Positions 40,605 to 49,381 of a DNA stretch of 64,000 nt are shown in pieces. Both the position numbers and the translations under genes were made by a program. Source of the DNA: a virus. A model generated the notes under the pieces. That model worked only from the letters and a program-made list of their open reading frames with translations, made no database searches and had not been told where the DNA came from. Every line of letters begins with the position of its first letter. Positions within the stretch are counted from its first letter, which is position 1. The DNA is taken from positions 124,001 to 188,000 of IMG/VR virus record IMGVR_UViG_3300050132_000038; one strand, written 5' to 3'.

Positions 40605-40886
40605 ATGGCAATGTTCCGCAAGAAGCCTGTCGTAGTAGAAGCCATTACCTTTGATGAACTAGTAGCGTATGGTATAGACTCAGGTGCAACTATTGTCGAT
40701 AGAATGCCTTGGTCGTTCCGATACAACGGTCACCCTATTACTCACGAGAACGACAACTGCTATTTGATCCTTACCTTAGAAGGTACTATGAACTTCACTA
40801 GGGAGGATATGCTAATCACCGGTGTTCAAGGTGAGATATACCCGTGTAAGCTCGACATCTTCAACGCTACATACGAGCCCACCTAA
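40605..40886 (+). CDS. PGDYG-type phage protein, 93 aa
   Basis: MFRKKPVVVEAITFDELV start and REDMLITGVQGEIYPCKLDIFNATYEP end match the widespread phage PGDYG protein family (REDML replaces PGDYI). The function is unknown. RBS AAGGAG; the true start is the ATG at 40605, as the longer frame overlaps the endonuclease gene. Confidence 0.75.
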   Translation: MAMFRKKPVVVEAITFDELVAYGIDSGATIVDRMPWSFRYNGHPITHENDNCYLILTLEGTMNFTREDMLITGVQGEIYPCKLDIFNATYEPT

Positions 40887-40895
40887 GGAGAAATC

Positions 40896-41150
40896 ATGTC
40901 CCTAAAACTAAAGGCGGCGTCAAGACTGTTAGCTGCGGAGTACACGGGTGGCATTTCAGTAGGTGACTTCGTTGAGGTCGTTCCGCAGGTTCATGGTAGG
41001 ACTTACGGTCGGGTGCGTGAGATCAAAGGTGACAGATTGGTGATCCTCCTAGCTGATAGCAAGTCTAATCTCCGCTTCGGTCATGGGGTAGTAGAGGAGA
41101 TCCCCCGTGCACAATGTACCCGAGTCAATGTCACTGACCTCCCAAGTTAA
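40896..41150 (+). CDS. Hypothetical protein, 84 aa
   Basis: SH3-like beta barrel probable (GDFVEVVPQVHGRTYGRVREI). RBS AAGGAG. Unrecognised; last gene before a terminator. Confidence 0.55.
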   Translation: MSLKLKAASRLLAAEYTGGISVGDFVEVVPQVHGRTYGRVREIKGDRLVILLADSKSNLRFGHGVVEEIPRAQCTRVNVTDLPS

Positions 41151-41155
41151 CCCTC

Positions 41156-41163
41156 AATTTTAT
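41156..41163 (+). promoter_or_regulatory. AATTTTAT box after the 84-aa gene
   Basis: In the 250-nt gap before the tail genes, 70 nt before the terminator. One of the intergenic AATTTYAT copies. Low confidence. Confidence 0.2.
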
Positions 41164-41232
41164 TATGTAAGTCCCATACGGCGTACTCTGAGTTTTCTTC
41201 GGGAAGGGTGCTTGAAGTACGATTCGTAATTT

Positions 41233-41278
41233 GGGGCAGCTGCTAATAGGTGGGACCTTAGGCTGCCCTAATTTTTTA
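41233..41278 (+). terminator. Rho-independent terminator before the tail genes
   Basis: GGGGCAGC with GCTGCCC, extended by CTAATAGGT/ACCTTAG pairing, then ATTTTTT. It separates the packaging/head operon from the tail operon. The rest of the 250-nt gap holds a second AATTTCAT box (41286) and the inverted repeat TACGGTATTCCGTA. Confidence 0.85.
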
Positions 41279-41285
41279 GTTACCA

Positions 41286-41293
41286 AATTTCAT
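41286..41293 (+). promoter_or_regulatory. AATTTCAT box upstream of the tail operon
   Basis: It lies just after the terminator and about 107 nt before the tail gene start; TACGGTATTCCGTA follows. Candidate promoter region for the tail operon. Confidence 0.3.
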
Positions 41294-41400
41294 ATACGGT
41301 ATTCCGTACATAGTACTTCATATAGCCCTGGAGCCCTGGCTGGCTTCCAAGAGGTTCGCAAGTCGGCCGTTCTCCAGTGCTCTGCTTTTAGGAGCACACA

Positions 41401-42366
41401 GTGTCCCTCTCAGATGCAATAAGCAGTGCTACAGCTTCATTCAATCCTAGTGCGTTTGCTTCAACGTTTGCTCCTGCGGCCGCTACTGGTGCTTTGTCCT
41501 TCTTAGGATCTAAGTTAGCGAGTGTAGCAGGCCCAGGTGCTCTTGGTACACTAGGTGCAGGTATGGCTCCTGGCAACGATTTGGCTGGCATACAAGCACG
41601 TAGTGATCCACTCCTATCCTTCTGTTGGTATGCACAGCTACCCACAATAACTCCTAACCCAACTAGTAGCAATACAGTCAATCAGAACACTGGATCTATA
41701 CTAGGTGGTATTCAGGCAGCAGCCTCATCTATAGCAGGTGCCGCAGTGTCTAGCTTGGCCTCTACTCTAGGTGGTTCCGTGTTTGCCTCAGGGTCAGCTG
41801 TTAGTCTTCCTTGGTACTACGTTGAAGAAGCACAGCTACCCTTCAGAAACTTTAGCTCGAAGCCCATCTTTAGGGAAGGTCGTGATAGACACTACGTAGA
41901 TAAGTACAGTGTAGATAACCTAACACTCCACTTCTATCTGGACTCGTCGAACACAGTACTACAGTATTTGCAAGCATGGCAGAACGCAATGATCTCCCCC
42001 TTTGCGGCTAACTCAGCAGCTACATCGGGTGGCGGATTCGGTAGACCCTCGCAGTACAAGCAGCCGATTTACATTTACATTTTAGACGTTACGAAAAGCC
42101 AGATGGCTATTGTTGAGTACACCGAATGTTGGCCTACTAATCTTAGTGCCTTACAGTTAGACTCCGGTGCCTCTAACAGATTGATAGCGCAAGTCCCTTT
42201 CTCAGTTGGTGACGTGTTTGTAAACATAGTAGGTGTAGCCCAATCGCTAGTTAATGGGGTTCTAGCCAACCCCTCACAATTCAAAAACCTGTTAAGTGCA
42301 GCAGGATCAAAGGTAATGGGGAATGCAGCTTCCTCAGTTAGCAGTTCCATCGGGTCCATGATCTAA
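41401..42366 (+). CDS. Tail tube-like / baseplate structural protein (GTG start)
   Basis: In this 321-aa protein, residues ~155-290 (FREGRDRHYVDKYSVDNLTL, LQYLQAWQNAMISPF, YIYILDVTKSQMAIVEYTEC, PFSVGDVF) follow the strand pattern of T4 gp19-type tube proteins. An Ala/Gly-rich N-terminal extension is unusual for a tube protein. It may be the tube or a tube-like baseplate protein such as gp54. RBS AGGAG precedes GTG. Confidence 0.6.
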   Translation: MSLSDAISSATASFNPSAFASTFAPAAATGALSFLGSKLASVAGPGALGTLGAGMAPGNDLAGIQARSDPLLSFCWYAQLPTITPNPTSSNTVNQNTGSILGGIQAAASSIAGAAVSSLASTLGGSVFASGSAVSLPWYYVEEAQLPFRNFSSKPIFREGRDRHYVDKYSVDNLTLHFYLDSSNTVLQYLQAWQNAMISPFAANSAATSGGGFGRPSQYKQPIYIYILDVTKSQMAIVEYTECWPTNLSALQLDSGASNRLIAQVPFSVGDVFVNIVGVAQSLVNGVLANPSQFKNLLSAAGSKVMGNAASSVSSSIGSMI

Positions 42367-42389
42367 CCCTTCCGCCGTAGGAGTACTAA

Positions 42390-43493
42390 ATGAATAACGA
42401 AACAACAACTACAACGCAGAACTTTGCGTTTCCTCCTGAGCGACAAGCTCAGATTGAAGCCTTAACTAAAGCACGGCAAGCCCAGTCTCAACCGTTTCAA
42501 CGGCAAGACCCGCGTCAGCAGGCAGCCCAACAGTCTAATCAACAGCCACAGCCACAGCAACCGTACCAGCATCCTTATTTAGGTCAGCAGGTTGCACAAC
42601 AGCCAGTAGTACATCAGTCCCCTGTAGCACGTCCTGGTATTACTATGCCTGTGTCGAAAGAATTCCCTTCGGTGCCTAACGTAATGCCCGGGTTCACTGC
42701 ACCTGTTGCTGATCCAGAAGGTGTTTCGTTAACCTTACCGTCGAAGTTTGCTTACTACGCATTTAAGGATGTGTACGTTAAACCGTTTAAGGGTAAGCAC
42801 CTTTCCAAGCTGAGTCGCGCACACGCAGAGGGCTCACTGCAGCAACTAGTCGAAGCCGTGTCCTCGGTGTTGAGCACCACGACTCCTGGTGTAGGTCCAT
42901 TAGGTTTTGAATTAACGCTTCCTGACTTCACCTATGTGTTGTACTGGTTGCGTCAGAACTCATACACTAAATCGTCCTTCATTCATAAGACTCAGTGTAA
43001 TAACCCTGCACACATCGCACAGGTTCGAGAAGGTAAGCTAGCTCCTGAAACACTCCAGATTGCTGAGATCATTCGTAAGGGTGATCTTACTGTTGTGGAA
43101 TTGGATCAACTGCCAGACCCTGATTACTTCAAGTTCCCTGCTGACGTCCCCTTCTACTTCACTCCGCCTACAATGCGTACTGCTATTGAGTTCGCAGAAA
43201 GCCCGAGGATGCAGGCGGAAGATCATGAGGAGTTTGAGTACTTAGCCCAGCTTGGTTCCTTCATTCAGCGTACATCCTTCCTAACCGATCCACAAACTTA
43301 CTGGACAGTAGATCAACGGGCGCAGGCTATGGAGGAAGCAGAAGGCGGAGAGATTCAACTGATTAAAGAATTTGAAGAGGCTCTGAAAGGCTACGGCGTG
43401 GAAGAGAAGATTAACGTAACTTGCAAGGTGTGTGGCGCATCCAGGATGACGAAAGTCGTTCTCGATGCGCATTCATTTCTTTCCGCTAACTGA
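42390..43493 (+). CDS. Baseplate hub assembly / tail chaperone-like protein
   Basis: The 367-aa protein has a Gln/Pro-rich disordered N-terminus (about residues 25-85), then VYVKPFKGKHLSKLSRAH and later CKVCGASRM (zinc-knuckle half). This pattern is like the gp26/gp51-type baseplate hub assembly proteins of T4-like phages. A small gene overlaps its end in the +1 frame. Not proven by sequence here. Confidence 0.5.
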   Translation: MNNETTTTTQNFAFPPERQAQIEALTKARQAQSQPFQRQDPRQQAAQQSNQQPQPQQPYQHPYLGQQVAQQPVVHQSPVARPGITMPVSKEFPSVPNVMPGFTAPVADPEGVSLTLPSKFAYYAFKDVYVKPFKGKHLSKLSRAHAEGSLQQLVEAVSSVLSTTTPGVGPLGFELTLPDFTYVLYWLRQNSYTKSSFIHKTQCNNPAHIAQVREGKLAPETLQIAEIIRKGDLTVVELDQLPDPDYFKFPADVPFYFTPPTMRTAIEFAESPRMQAEDHEEFEYLAQLGSFIQRTSFLTDPQTYWTVDQRAQAMEEAEGGEIQLIKEFEEALKGYGVEEKINVTCKVCGASRMTKVVLDAHSFLSAN

Positions 43494-43659
43494 CCCTAAA
43501 GAGATACTGGATAGGCACACGCTCATAGCTCAGGAGTTTCACTTTGCTGTGGATGACGAAATGCCTATCTACAGGTTCATGCAGCTCTCGGAGATTGCGT
43601 ACTCTAGGGCTGAAGCACGGAAAGAAGCAGCAAGGAATGGCCAACAGTACATAGGCTGA
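43465..43659 (+). CDS. Small protein overlapping the preceding gene, 64 aa
   Basis: Starts 29 nt before the stop of the previous gene, in the +1 frame. It resembles the small partners of baseplate-hub/tail chaperone genes by position only (HFFPLTDPKEILDRHTLIA). The RBS is weak; translation by coupling is likely. See rejected frameshift note. Confidence 0.5.
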   Translation: MRIHFFPLTDPKEILDRHTLIAQEFHFAVDDEMPIYRFMQLSEIAYSRAEARKEAARNGQQYIG

Positions 43660-43678
43660 CTAAGTAAGGATACGTGTC

Positions 43679-45769
43679 ATGGCTGACAAACCAAAAACCC
43701 CTAAGTTTAGAAGTGACGCAGAACGGAAGAAATGGGACGCGCTGCAGCACAACGCTGGCCACTCTATATCTAAGATTGCCGAGGGTAAGGGCCAACCTCA
43801 AGACTTCCAGAAAATTGAGAAGACTCTTGAGGGCCTAAGTAAGTTAGCCAAGCGCGTATTCTCCGATGCAGTGAAGGCAGCTGAAGCACAGGTTAACATA
43901 GTACAAAAGGCTAACCTTAAGAAGACTAAAGAAGATCAGGCAGAGTTCTCCAAAGCAGTAGGGGAAGTTCTTAAGGAGCAGATGCCTGAGATCCTTGCTA
44001 AGATCAAAGACATTATTGAGATTGAGTCTCTGGATCAAGACACCCGTTTCGAGAAGACTCTTAGCTCTCAGTTGAATTCCTTTGCTTCGTTCCTGCCTCC
44101 TAAGGATATTCCCACCACAGACGATGTGATGGCTATCCACGAGGCTTCGCTAGAGCAGCAAGGTACTACCGATGATCGTAAGTGGGACAGTCGCCAACGT
44201 AAGCTAGTTGACTCCATTACTGATAGTGTGGCAGCTGTTATCAAAGCCACCATCCTTAGTGCGGCTATGGCTAGTGTTAGTCCTGCAGCTGCAGCTAGGT
44301 ACAGCACACCGTTACTAGGAGCACCTCAGGCATCCTCAAGTAGGGCAGCTTCTCAAGATTGGGACTTAGACGATGAACCTACAGTAGGTCGTCGTGGTTC
44401 GTCTATGCTGAGTGGGGCACATACTAGGGACACAGCTAGTTCTCCTTGGGAATTGACGGACGATGAACCTAGAGCTCAGACCAAATATAATACCGGGCTA
44501 ACCACTGTGCATGACGTAGGGAATGCGCTGGTGAAGTCTGGTGCTCCTGGCGGTGGCCAGAGTACGGCACTAACCTCTATAGCGCAAAGCTTAGGCACCC
44601 TAGCCCTAGCTGGCCCGGCTACGGCAGCTACAGCAGCTACCACAGGAGCACCTGCAGCAGCCGGTGCAGCTGCTGAGGACGATGAAAAGACCGCAGATGT
44701 ATGGTGGAGATCGTTTGGTACGTGGATTGGTGATAAGTATGAGTCTGTAGCCTCTAAAGCGGATACTGCTAAGGGTTGGCTAGCCGCTTTGGGTACTGGC
44801 TTGATGAGCATACTATTAGCTCCTCAGTTATACGAAACAATAGCGAAGAAGGCCAAGGAACTATTGACCTGGGATAACATTAAGAAGAGTGCCGAAGGTG
44901 CGTGGAACTTAATGTACGACAAGGGCAGTGAGCTTATAAAATGGGTCACTGATAAACTCGGACTAGGACCGGCTATCGATAAAGCAAAAGACGTATTTAA
45001 AGATATATCGGATGCCGTAGGTTGGGTCGCCAGTAAGTTAGGGTTCAGCAGTAAGAAAGAACCTACGAAGTTTAACTCTCGGCAGGCCACCGGAGGTAAG
45101 GGAACGACTGCCGGAGGGGGTGGTGGGGGTCGACAAGCAGTACAACCACTCACACAGGCACAGCAAGCCTCAGTTAACAAGAGTAATGCTGCAACTCTTG
45201 CTAAAGGTGAGTCATCTGTTGCTAGCGGAGCAAAACTGGTAGGTAGCGCCATAGGGAAAGGGGTATCCGCAGTAGGTCGTGGTGCAGCCACAGTTGGTAA
45301 GGCCCTGGTGGGTAGTAACGTGCCTGAATCCTCAATAGGCGGAGGGGACATAGGGGCACTGGGTACAGCTCTGGCTCCTGGATTAAAGTCTGCGGGTTCC
45401 TCTGTTGCCTCGGGAGCTAGCGCCTTAGTAAACGCTAAGAGTAGCACAGGCTTCGTCTCCCGACAGGGCGGGGCACGCCCTCCAGTAGTCAGCCAACCTG
45501 TTCCTACTTTGCCCACCTCGAGTGCTCCTGCTACCAGCTTTGGTACCTCAGGTATTACTAAAACCACTAGTGTCCCAGGTACTGCCGTAAGAACTACCCC
45601 AGCTGTTACTCATCCAGTTGCCGGGGCGGGTACTACTAGTACTGTAGGCGGGGCCTCAGGTGCTCCTAAAACTAATAGCACTAGCACGGTCGGCCTTGAT
45701 TCATTCAAGATTAGCTCTGGAGTAGATGATTCATTAGCCTTAATGAATATGAGTGTTATCACAGGCTAA
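43679..45769 (+). CDS. Large Ala/Gly-rich tail protein, possible tape measure or hub component
   Basis: The 696-aa protein is charged and helical at the N-terminus. A hydrophobic Ala-rich centre (WLAALGTGLMSILLAPQLYE, about 362-381) follows, and the C-terminal ~230 residues are low-complexity Gly/Ser/Ala/Thr. By position, before a lysozyme-bearing protein and baseplate genes, it could be the tape measure or gp29-like hub protein. It has no diagnostic motif. Confidence 0.55.
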   Translation: MADKPKTPKFRSDAERKKWDALQHNAGHSISKIAEGKGQPQDFQKIEKTLEGLSKLAKRVFSDAVKAAEAQVNIVQKANLKKTKEDQAEFSKAVGEVLKEQMPEILAKIKDIIEIESLDQDTRFEKTLSSQLNSFASFLPPKDIPTTDDVMAIHEASLEQQGTTDDRKWDSRQRKLVDSITDSVAAVIKATILSAAMASVSPAAAARYSTPLLGAPQASSSRAASQDWDLDDEPTVGRRGSSMLSGAHTRDTASSPWELTDDEPRAQTKYNTGLTTVHDVGNALVKSGAPGGGQSTALTSIAQSLGTLALAGPATAATAATTGAPAAAGAAAEDDEKTADVWWRSFGTWIGDKYESVASKADTAKGWLAALGTGLMSILLAPQLYETIAKKAKELLTWDNIKKSAEGAWNLMYDKGSELIKWVTDKLGLGPAIDKAKDVFKDISDAVGWVASKLGFSSKKEPTKFNSRQATGGKGTTAGGGGGGRQAVQPLTQAQQASVNKSNAATLAKGESSVASGAKLVGSAIGKGVSAVGRGAATVGKALVGSNVPESSIGGGDIGALGTALAPGLKSAGSSVASGASALVNAKSSTGFVSRQGGARPPVVSQPVPTLPTSSAPATSFGTSGITKTTSVPGTAVRTTPAVTHPVAGAGTTSTVGGASGAPKTNSTSTVGLDSFKISSGVDDSLALMNMSVITG

Positions 45770-45772
45770 CCT

Positions 45773-47233
45773 ATGAACTCTCTAACAGACGCAGCAGCAC
45801 TAGTACCTACGCCTAGAGAGCGCACTAGCGATTCTACTAAGGACCTAGAAGACCAGATTGATAACGCAGATCTCTCTACACTATTAGCAGCCTTGGAAAC
45901 TCCAGCAGTGGAAGAACACTTGACTGAAGGTGTTCAGGGGTTGGTGAACAAGTATCAGAAGAAGCAAAGCCCACCCCTTGCTGCCATTACTCTAGGGGTT
46001 GTTGAAACCTTCAGGGAGATGCAGGACTTAGAGGAGAAGTTCTCAAACGTAGAGGGTGAGGGCATTCACCTACTGAAGCGTGTAGCTAAGTGGGGAATAC
46101 ATAAGATCGTTAAGTACGTGTTCAAACTAGCATTAAAGCTAACGCTCAAGTTTGTACGCTGGATAGTTAAAAAGGTAATCGTGCAGGGTCTAAAGGCTCT
46201 AGTGGAATGGGTTGTACGCCCCATTCTTACGGAAGCCTTAGGATTCATCGGAGTCAACCCTGAACTGTGGCCGTTCATCGCAATAGCAGGGGGTGTTGCT
46301 GGTATCGGTCTCGCTAGTTGGAAGATGTTTTTCGATAAGCCAGCCTCTGACAAGACGGACTCTATAGATCCCACTACTGATGAGTTCCTGTCAGGTGCTC
46401 TACGTGATGTGCAGAAGGGGGAGACCGCCGGAGAGCCTACAGGAGAAACTACTGTAGCAGCTCAGGGTCAGGGTATGGTTGCTGCACCTCCTATTGCAGC
46501 AGGGTCTGTGGCAGTACCCCCAACGGGTGACGATAAAGCTATCATGGCAATGATTATGCGCCATGAGGGAGTAAAGCTGACGCCCTACAAAGACTCATTA
46601 GGATTATGGACAGTCGGTGTAGGTCACTTAATTGGAGATGGGCATAGCTTACCCCCTGAGTGGAACCGCACGTTCACTATGGATGAGATCCAGGCCTTGT
46701 TTGCCCAGGACTACCTCAAGCATAAGAAAGCTGCTATGAACATTCCAAACTTTGCACGCCTAAGTTCCGGCGGGCAGGCAGCCCTTATTGATATGACGTA
46801 CAATATGGGTCCGACTTGGTGGCATGGCTGGCCGACCTTTACTAAGTTCATGCAAGATCTGGACATAGCAGACGCAGCTGCAAGTCTGGAAAGCAGTAAG
46901 TGGTACACACAGGTTGGCGCACGTGCTCAGGAAGTGGTGGCACTGTTGAAGTCCAGTACGATTAACAGCGGAAGTACAGTAGCAGCCTCGGCTAATAAGC
47001 TTAGTGGTGCGCCTCCGGCCACCGCACCTACTACACAGATTGCTAGTAGTACACGCTCAGCTCCTAGTTATCCAGTGAAGCAGACCACCGCAGTTACCGT
47101 GGCATCGACTAATGTGCCTAGCGCACAGAGTACCCAGCAGTCCTCCGGTGCTTCAGGTGGTATTGTTAATCCACCACCAGCAGATAAGAATTACATCCAG
47201 GGTGCTAAAGGCACTCTGATAGCAGTAAGTTAA
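45773..47233 (+). CDS. Virion protein with T4-type lysozyme domain
   Basis: The T4 lysozyme triad is present with exact spacing: Glu265 (RHEGVKL), Asp274 (YKDSLG) and Thr280 (WTVGVGH), as E11/D20/T26 in T4. The N-terminal ~190 residues include a long basic amphipathic stretch (KLALKLTLKFVRWIVKK) and a hydrophobic segment (WPFIAIAGGVAGIGLA). It cleaves peptidoglycan locally, probably at entry. Starts 3 nt after the previous gene. In T4 the lysozyme domain is in gp5; here it is fused to another structural protein. Confidence 0.85.
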   Translation: MNSLTDAAALVPTPRERTSDSTKDLEDQIDNADLSTLLAALETPAVEEHLTEGVQGLVNKYQKKQSPPLAAITLGVVETFREMQDLEEKFSNVEGEGIHLLKRVAKWGIHKIVKYVFKLALKLTLKFVRWIVKKVIVQGLKALVEWVVRPILTEALGFIGVNPELWPFIAIAGGVAGIGLASWKMFFDKPASDKTDSIDPTTDEFLSGALRDVQKGETAGEPTGETTVAAQGQGMVAAPPIAAGSVAVPPTGDDKAIMAMIMRHEGVKLTPYKDSLGLWTVGVGHLIGDGHSLPPEWNRTFTMDEIQALFAQDYLKHKKAAMNIPNFARLSSGGQAALIDMTYNMGPTWWHGWPTFTKFMQDLDIADAAASLESSKWYTQVGARAQEVVALLKSSTINSGSTVAASANKLSGAPPATAPTTQIASSTRSAPSYPVKQTTAVTVASTNVPSAQSTQQSSGASGGIVNPPPADKNYIQGAKGTLIAVS

Positions 47234-47247
47234 GGAGTACCTAATGT

Positions 47248-47289
47248 CGAATATAAATCCGAACTACATGGTGACTATCGCCCCTTAGA
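47248..47289 (+). pseudogene. Displaced N-terminus of the baseplate gene at 48476
   Basis: The RBS TAAGGAG plus start at 47244 reads MSNINPNYMVTIAP then TAG (47287-47289). The gene at 48476 begins MSNINPAYQVTIMQSH. The 5' end of that gene was separated by the endonuclease cassette and then rebuilt in different codons downstream. The old start remains as a 14-codon leftover. Confidence 0.6.
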
Positions 47290-47314
47290 CAACTTGCTAC
47301 CCTGTCAATTTAAT

Positions 47315-47386
47315 AGTGAGCATAGAGCGAAAGGGCCGGCCAGCCTCCGTCAGATCCATATCATCTGACTAGCTTTATGTTTCACT
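47315..47386 (+). ncRNA. Structured leader RNA of the second GIY-YIG gene
   Basis: AGTGAGCATAGAGC pairs with GCTTTATGTTTCACT (14 bp, two G-U, one bulged T); inside it GTCAGAT-CCATATC-ATCTGAC is a 7-bp hairpin. Base changes relative to the 39384 copy keep the pairing. This pair of elements is the main evidence for a conserved RNA fold. Confidence 0.65.
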
Positions 47387-47411
47387 TCTTAAATCGATAT
47401 GGGGTTGTCAA

Positions 47412-48473
47412 ATGTCCACGAACTACCAGGAGCTCGCTGAGCTCTACTTCCACGAGTACGACCAAAATTCCCTTGAAGACCCGTATGAAAAGAAGCGGCG
47501 CAAAGTCTTTAAAGAATTAGCAGCCGCTATAATAACCTCGGAATTCCCAGAGCTAGAAGCTCAGATCGCAATAGCTGCCTGGAACTTAACCGCAGAGTTA
47601 GCCGTTACTGGTAACAAAGGTAAAGGACGTAGACTTAAGTTAGATAAAATCTTCTACGTGTACGTTCTTATGGATCCCCGTAAGCCAGGCCAGTGGATTA
47701 TAGATCTCCCAGGTGGGAAAATTATTGAGCTTCCTTTCCTACCTTTCTACGTAGGAAAAGGGTACGGTGGTAGAATGAAGGCACACGCCCGACACGCCAG
47801 AGCTAAGCCCACTCCTGTAGCAGGTGAGCATAAAGCTAACACTATTCGTAGTCTTCATCGCCTTGGCCTAGAACCTATAGAGAAACGAGTCAGTGGATTC
47901 TCTATAGAGGCCGTAGCACTAATGAAGGAAGTGGGGTTAGTGAAAGCTGTTGGTCGTGGTAGGAATGGACCACTTACTAATCTTAGTGACGCCGGGGAGG
48001 GCCTAAGCGGCTACAAGCCCACTGAGGAAACTAAAGCTAAAATAGCTGCTAAGCTAGATCAGATCGTAGCCAAAAGAAAAGCTACCTATGCGGGCAAGAG
48101 TCAAGAAGAGTTAGACGCTATCAACGAGAAGAATAGCCTAGCGCATCGTGGTAAGAAACAGAGTGTTGAAACACTTGAGAAGCGAGTAGCACAATTACGT
48201 GGTACCACCCGCCCGACGGAAGTAGGTACTAAAATTAGTGCTTCTAAGATGGGGCATGAGACCTCAGTAGAAACACGGGCAAAGCAGAGCGCTGCAAAGA
48301 AAGGTCGACCGGCGCTCAATAAGGGTACTACTCATACTGAGGAAACTAAAGCTAAGATGCGCGCAGCTAAAGCTGCTCAGCCTATAAAAATTTGTGAGCA
48401 CTGTGGCACAGAAAGTAAAGGTACTGCCTTTACTAGATGGCATGGTGACAACTGTAAGTTTAAGAAGGATTAG
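47412..48473 (+). CDS. GIY-YIG homing endonuclease, second copy
   Basis: In this 353-aa protein, IFYVYVLMDPRKPGQW and FYVGKGYGGRMKAHAR give the GIY-YIG domain. The middle holds NUMOD3-like repeats (PTEETKAKIAAK, GKKQSVETLEKRV, HTEETKAKMRAAK), and the C-terminus a zinc finger Cys328, Cys331, His344, Cys348. It is a paralogue of the 39476 gene, sharing domain order and leader. It is inserted inside the start region of the baseplate gene; AAGGATT near its end serves the rebuilt downstream start. Confidence 0.88.
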   Translation: MSTNYQELAELYFHEYDQNSLEDPYEKKRRKVFKELAAAIITSEFPELEAQIAIAAWNLTAELAVTGNKGKGRRLKLDKIFYVYVLMDPRKPGQWIIDLPGGKIIELPFLPFYVGKGYGGRMKAHARHARAKPTPVAGEHKANTIRSLHRLGLEPIEKRVSGFSIEAVALMKEVGLVKAVGRGRNGPLTNLSDAGEGLSGYKPTEETKAKIAAKLDQIVAKRKATYAGKSQEELDAINEKNSLAHRGKKQSVETLEKRVAQLRGTTRPTEVGTKISASKMGHETSVETRAKQSAAKKGRPALNKGTTHTEETKAKMRAAKAAQPIKICEHCGTESKGTAFTRWHGDNCKFKKD

Positions 48474-48475
48474 TT

Positions 48476-49372
48476 ATGAGCAATATTAACCCTGCGTATC
48501 AAGTCACAATTATGCAAAGCCATGTTCCAGCAGGGCAGACACCAATTATAGTACAGGCACCCTTACCTGAGACCTTTGCCTTCGACTCCAATGCTAGTTA
48601 CGCTCAATCACTACCTCAGGGTCCTACCTCTGGTGCAGTTGCTCAGGTAGCCTCGGCCTTTGGTATTCGATTAGCAGTACCAGCAATGACAGCCCAGTTG
48701 TGGCAGGGTGCCTCAGAGACTACCTTAACCCTTGCTCTTGAATTTCATACAGAGAGTGATCCAGTAGCAGACGTACAAACACCTATTCTCAACTTGAATA
48801 GGTTGACCATGCCCTCTGTTAGTTCTAGTACAGGGATGTTGCAGTCTCCGGGGCCTTCCTTGAATGTGTCGCAGATAACTACACTGGTTAAGAATGCCGG
48901 TACGCAGTTAGTTAACACCGCAACGGCCGTAGGTAACGGGCAGGTGCAACCTACCGCAGCGTCGATGACAAACACCTCTGTTAGTGCTAACCAAGGTTCT
49001 AACACTCCGGTTACTCAGTCGAACACACAGAACCCGCAGTTGGGTAGCTCTCAGTATTGGAAGTCACAGGTAGCCAATCAGATTTCAATTCGGATTGGTA
49101 ACTATATGTTCTTTGACTCGGTTGTTATAACAAACGTCCAGCAGACGTTCATGTCAAACATAGATGCTGCAACCGGATTGCCGCATCATGCTACGGTGAA
49201 CATAACGTTCAAGCCGTTCTTCATGCTGACTCAAGAAGACCTGTCCTCCGTGTTCATTAACAATCAGTCGAAGGCGGGCCTACCAACTACTAGTAACATA
49301 GGTAGTGGCATTATGGGCCCTCCTGTCTCCTTGTCCCAAGCTGCACTACTAGCACAGACTACTATTCGATAG
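48476..49372 (+). CDS. Baseplate protein (gp48/gp54-like)
   Basis: In this 298-aa protein, QLWQGASETTLTLALEFHTE and SDPVADVQTPILNLNRLTMP near the middle are characteristic of baseplate-tube junction proteins of myoviruses. The start has been rebuilt after insertion of the endonuclease cassette (see 47244 onwards). The C-terminal part is beta-rich (ISIRIGNYMFFDSVVITNVQ). Confidence 0.65.
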   Translation: MSNINPAYQVTIMQSHVPAGQTPIIVQAPLPETFAFDSNASYAQSLPQGPTSGAVAQVASAFGIRLAVPAMTAQLWQGASETTLTLALEFHTESDPVADVQTPILNLNRLTMPSVSSSTGMLQSPGPSLNVSQITTLVKNAGTQLVNTATAVGNGQVQPTAASMTNTSVSANQGSNTPVTQSNTQNPQLGSSQYWKSQVANQISIRIGNYMFFDSVVITNVQQTFMSNIDAATGLPHHATVNITFKPFFMLTQEDLSSVFINNQSKAGLPTTSNIGSGIMGPPVSLSQAALLAQTTIR

Positions 49373-49381
49373 GGGTACGAG

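Noticed and set aside
43440-43500. Programmed frameshift joining 42390 and 43465 products, as in tail chaperones
   Set aside because: The second frame is +1 relative to the first and no usual slippery heptamer (XXXYYYZ) or G-run lies in the 29-nt overlap; simple overlapping genes are more likely.
44824-45567. Minus-strand 247-codon ORF
   Set aside because: Shadow of the Gly/Ala-rich tail protein; Pro/Ala/Ser-rich composition follows from the opposite strand.
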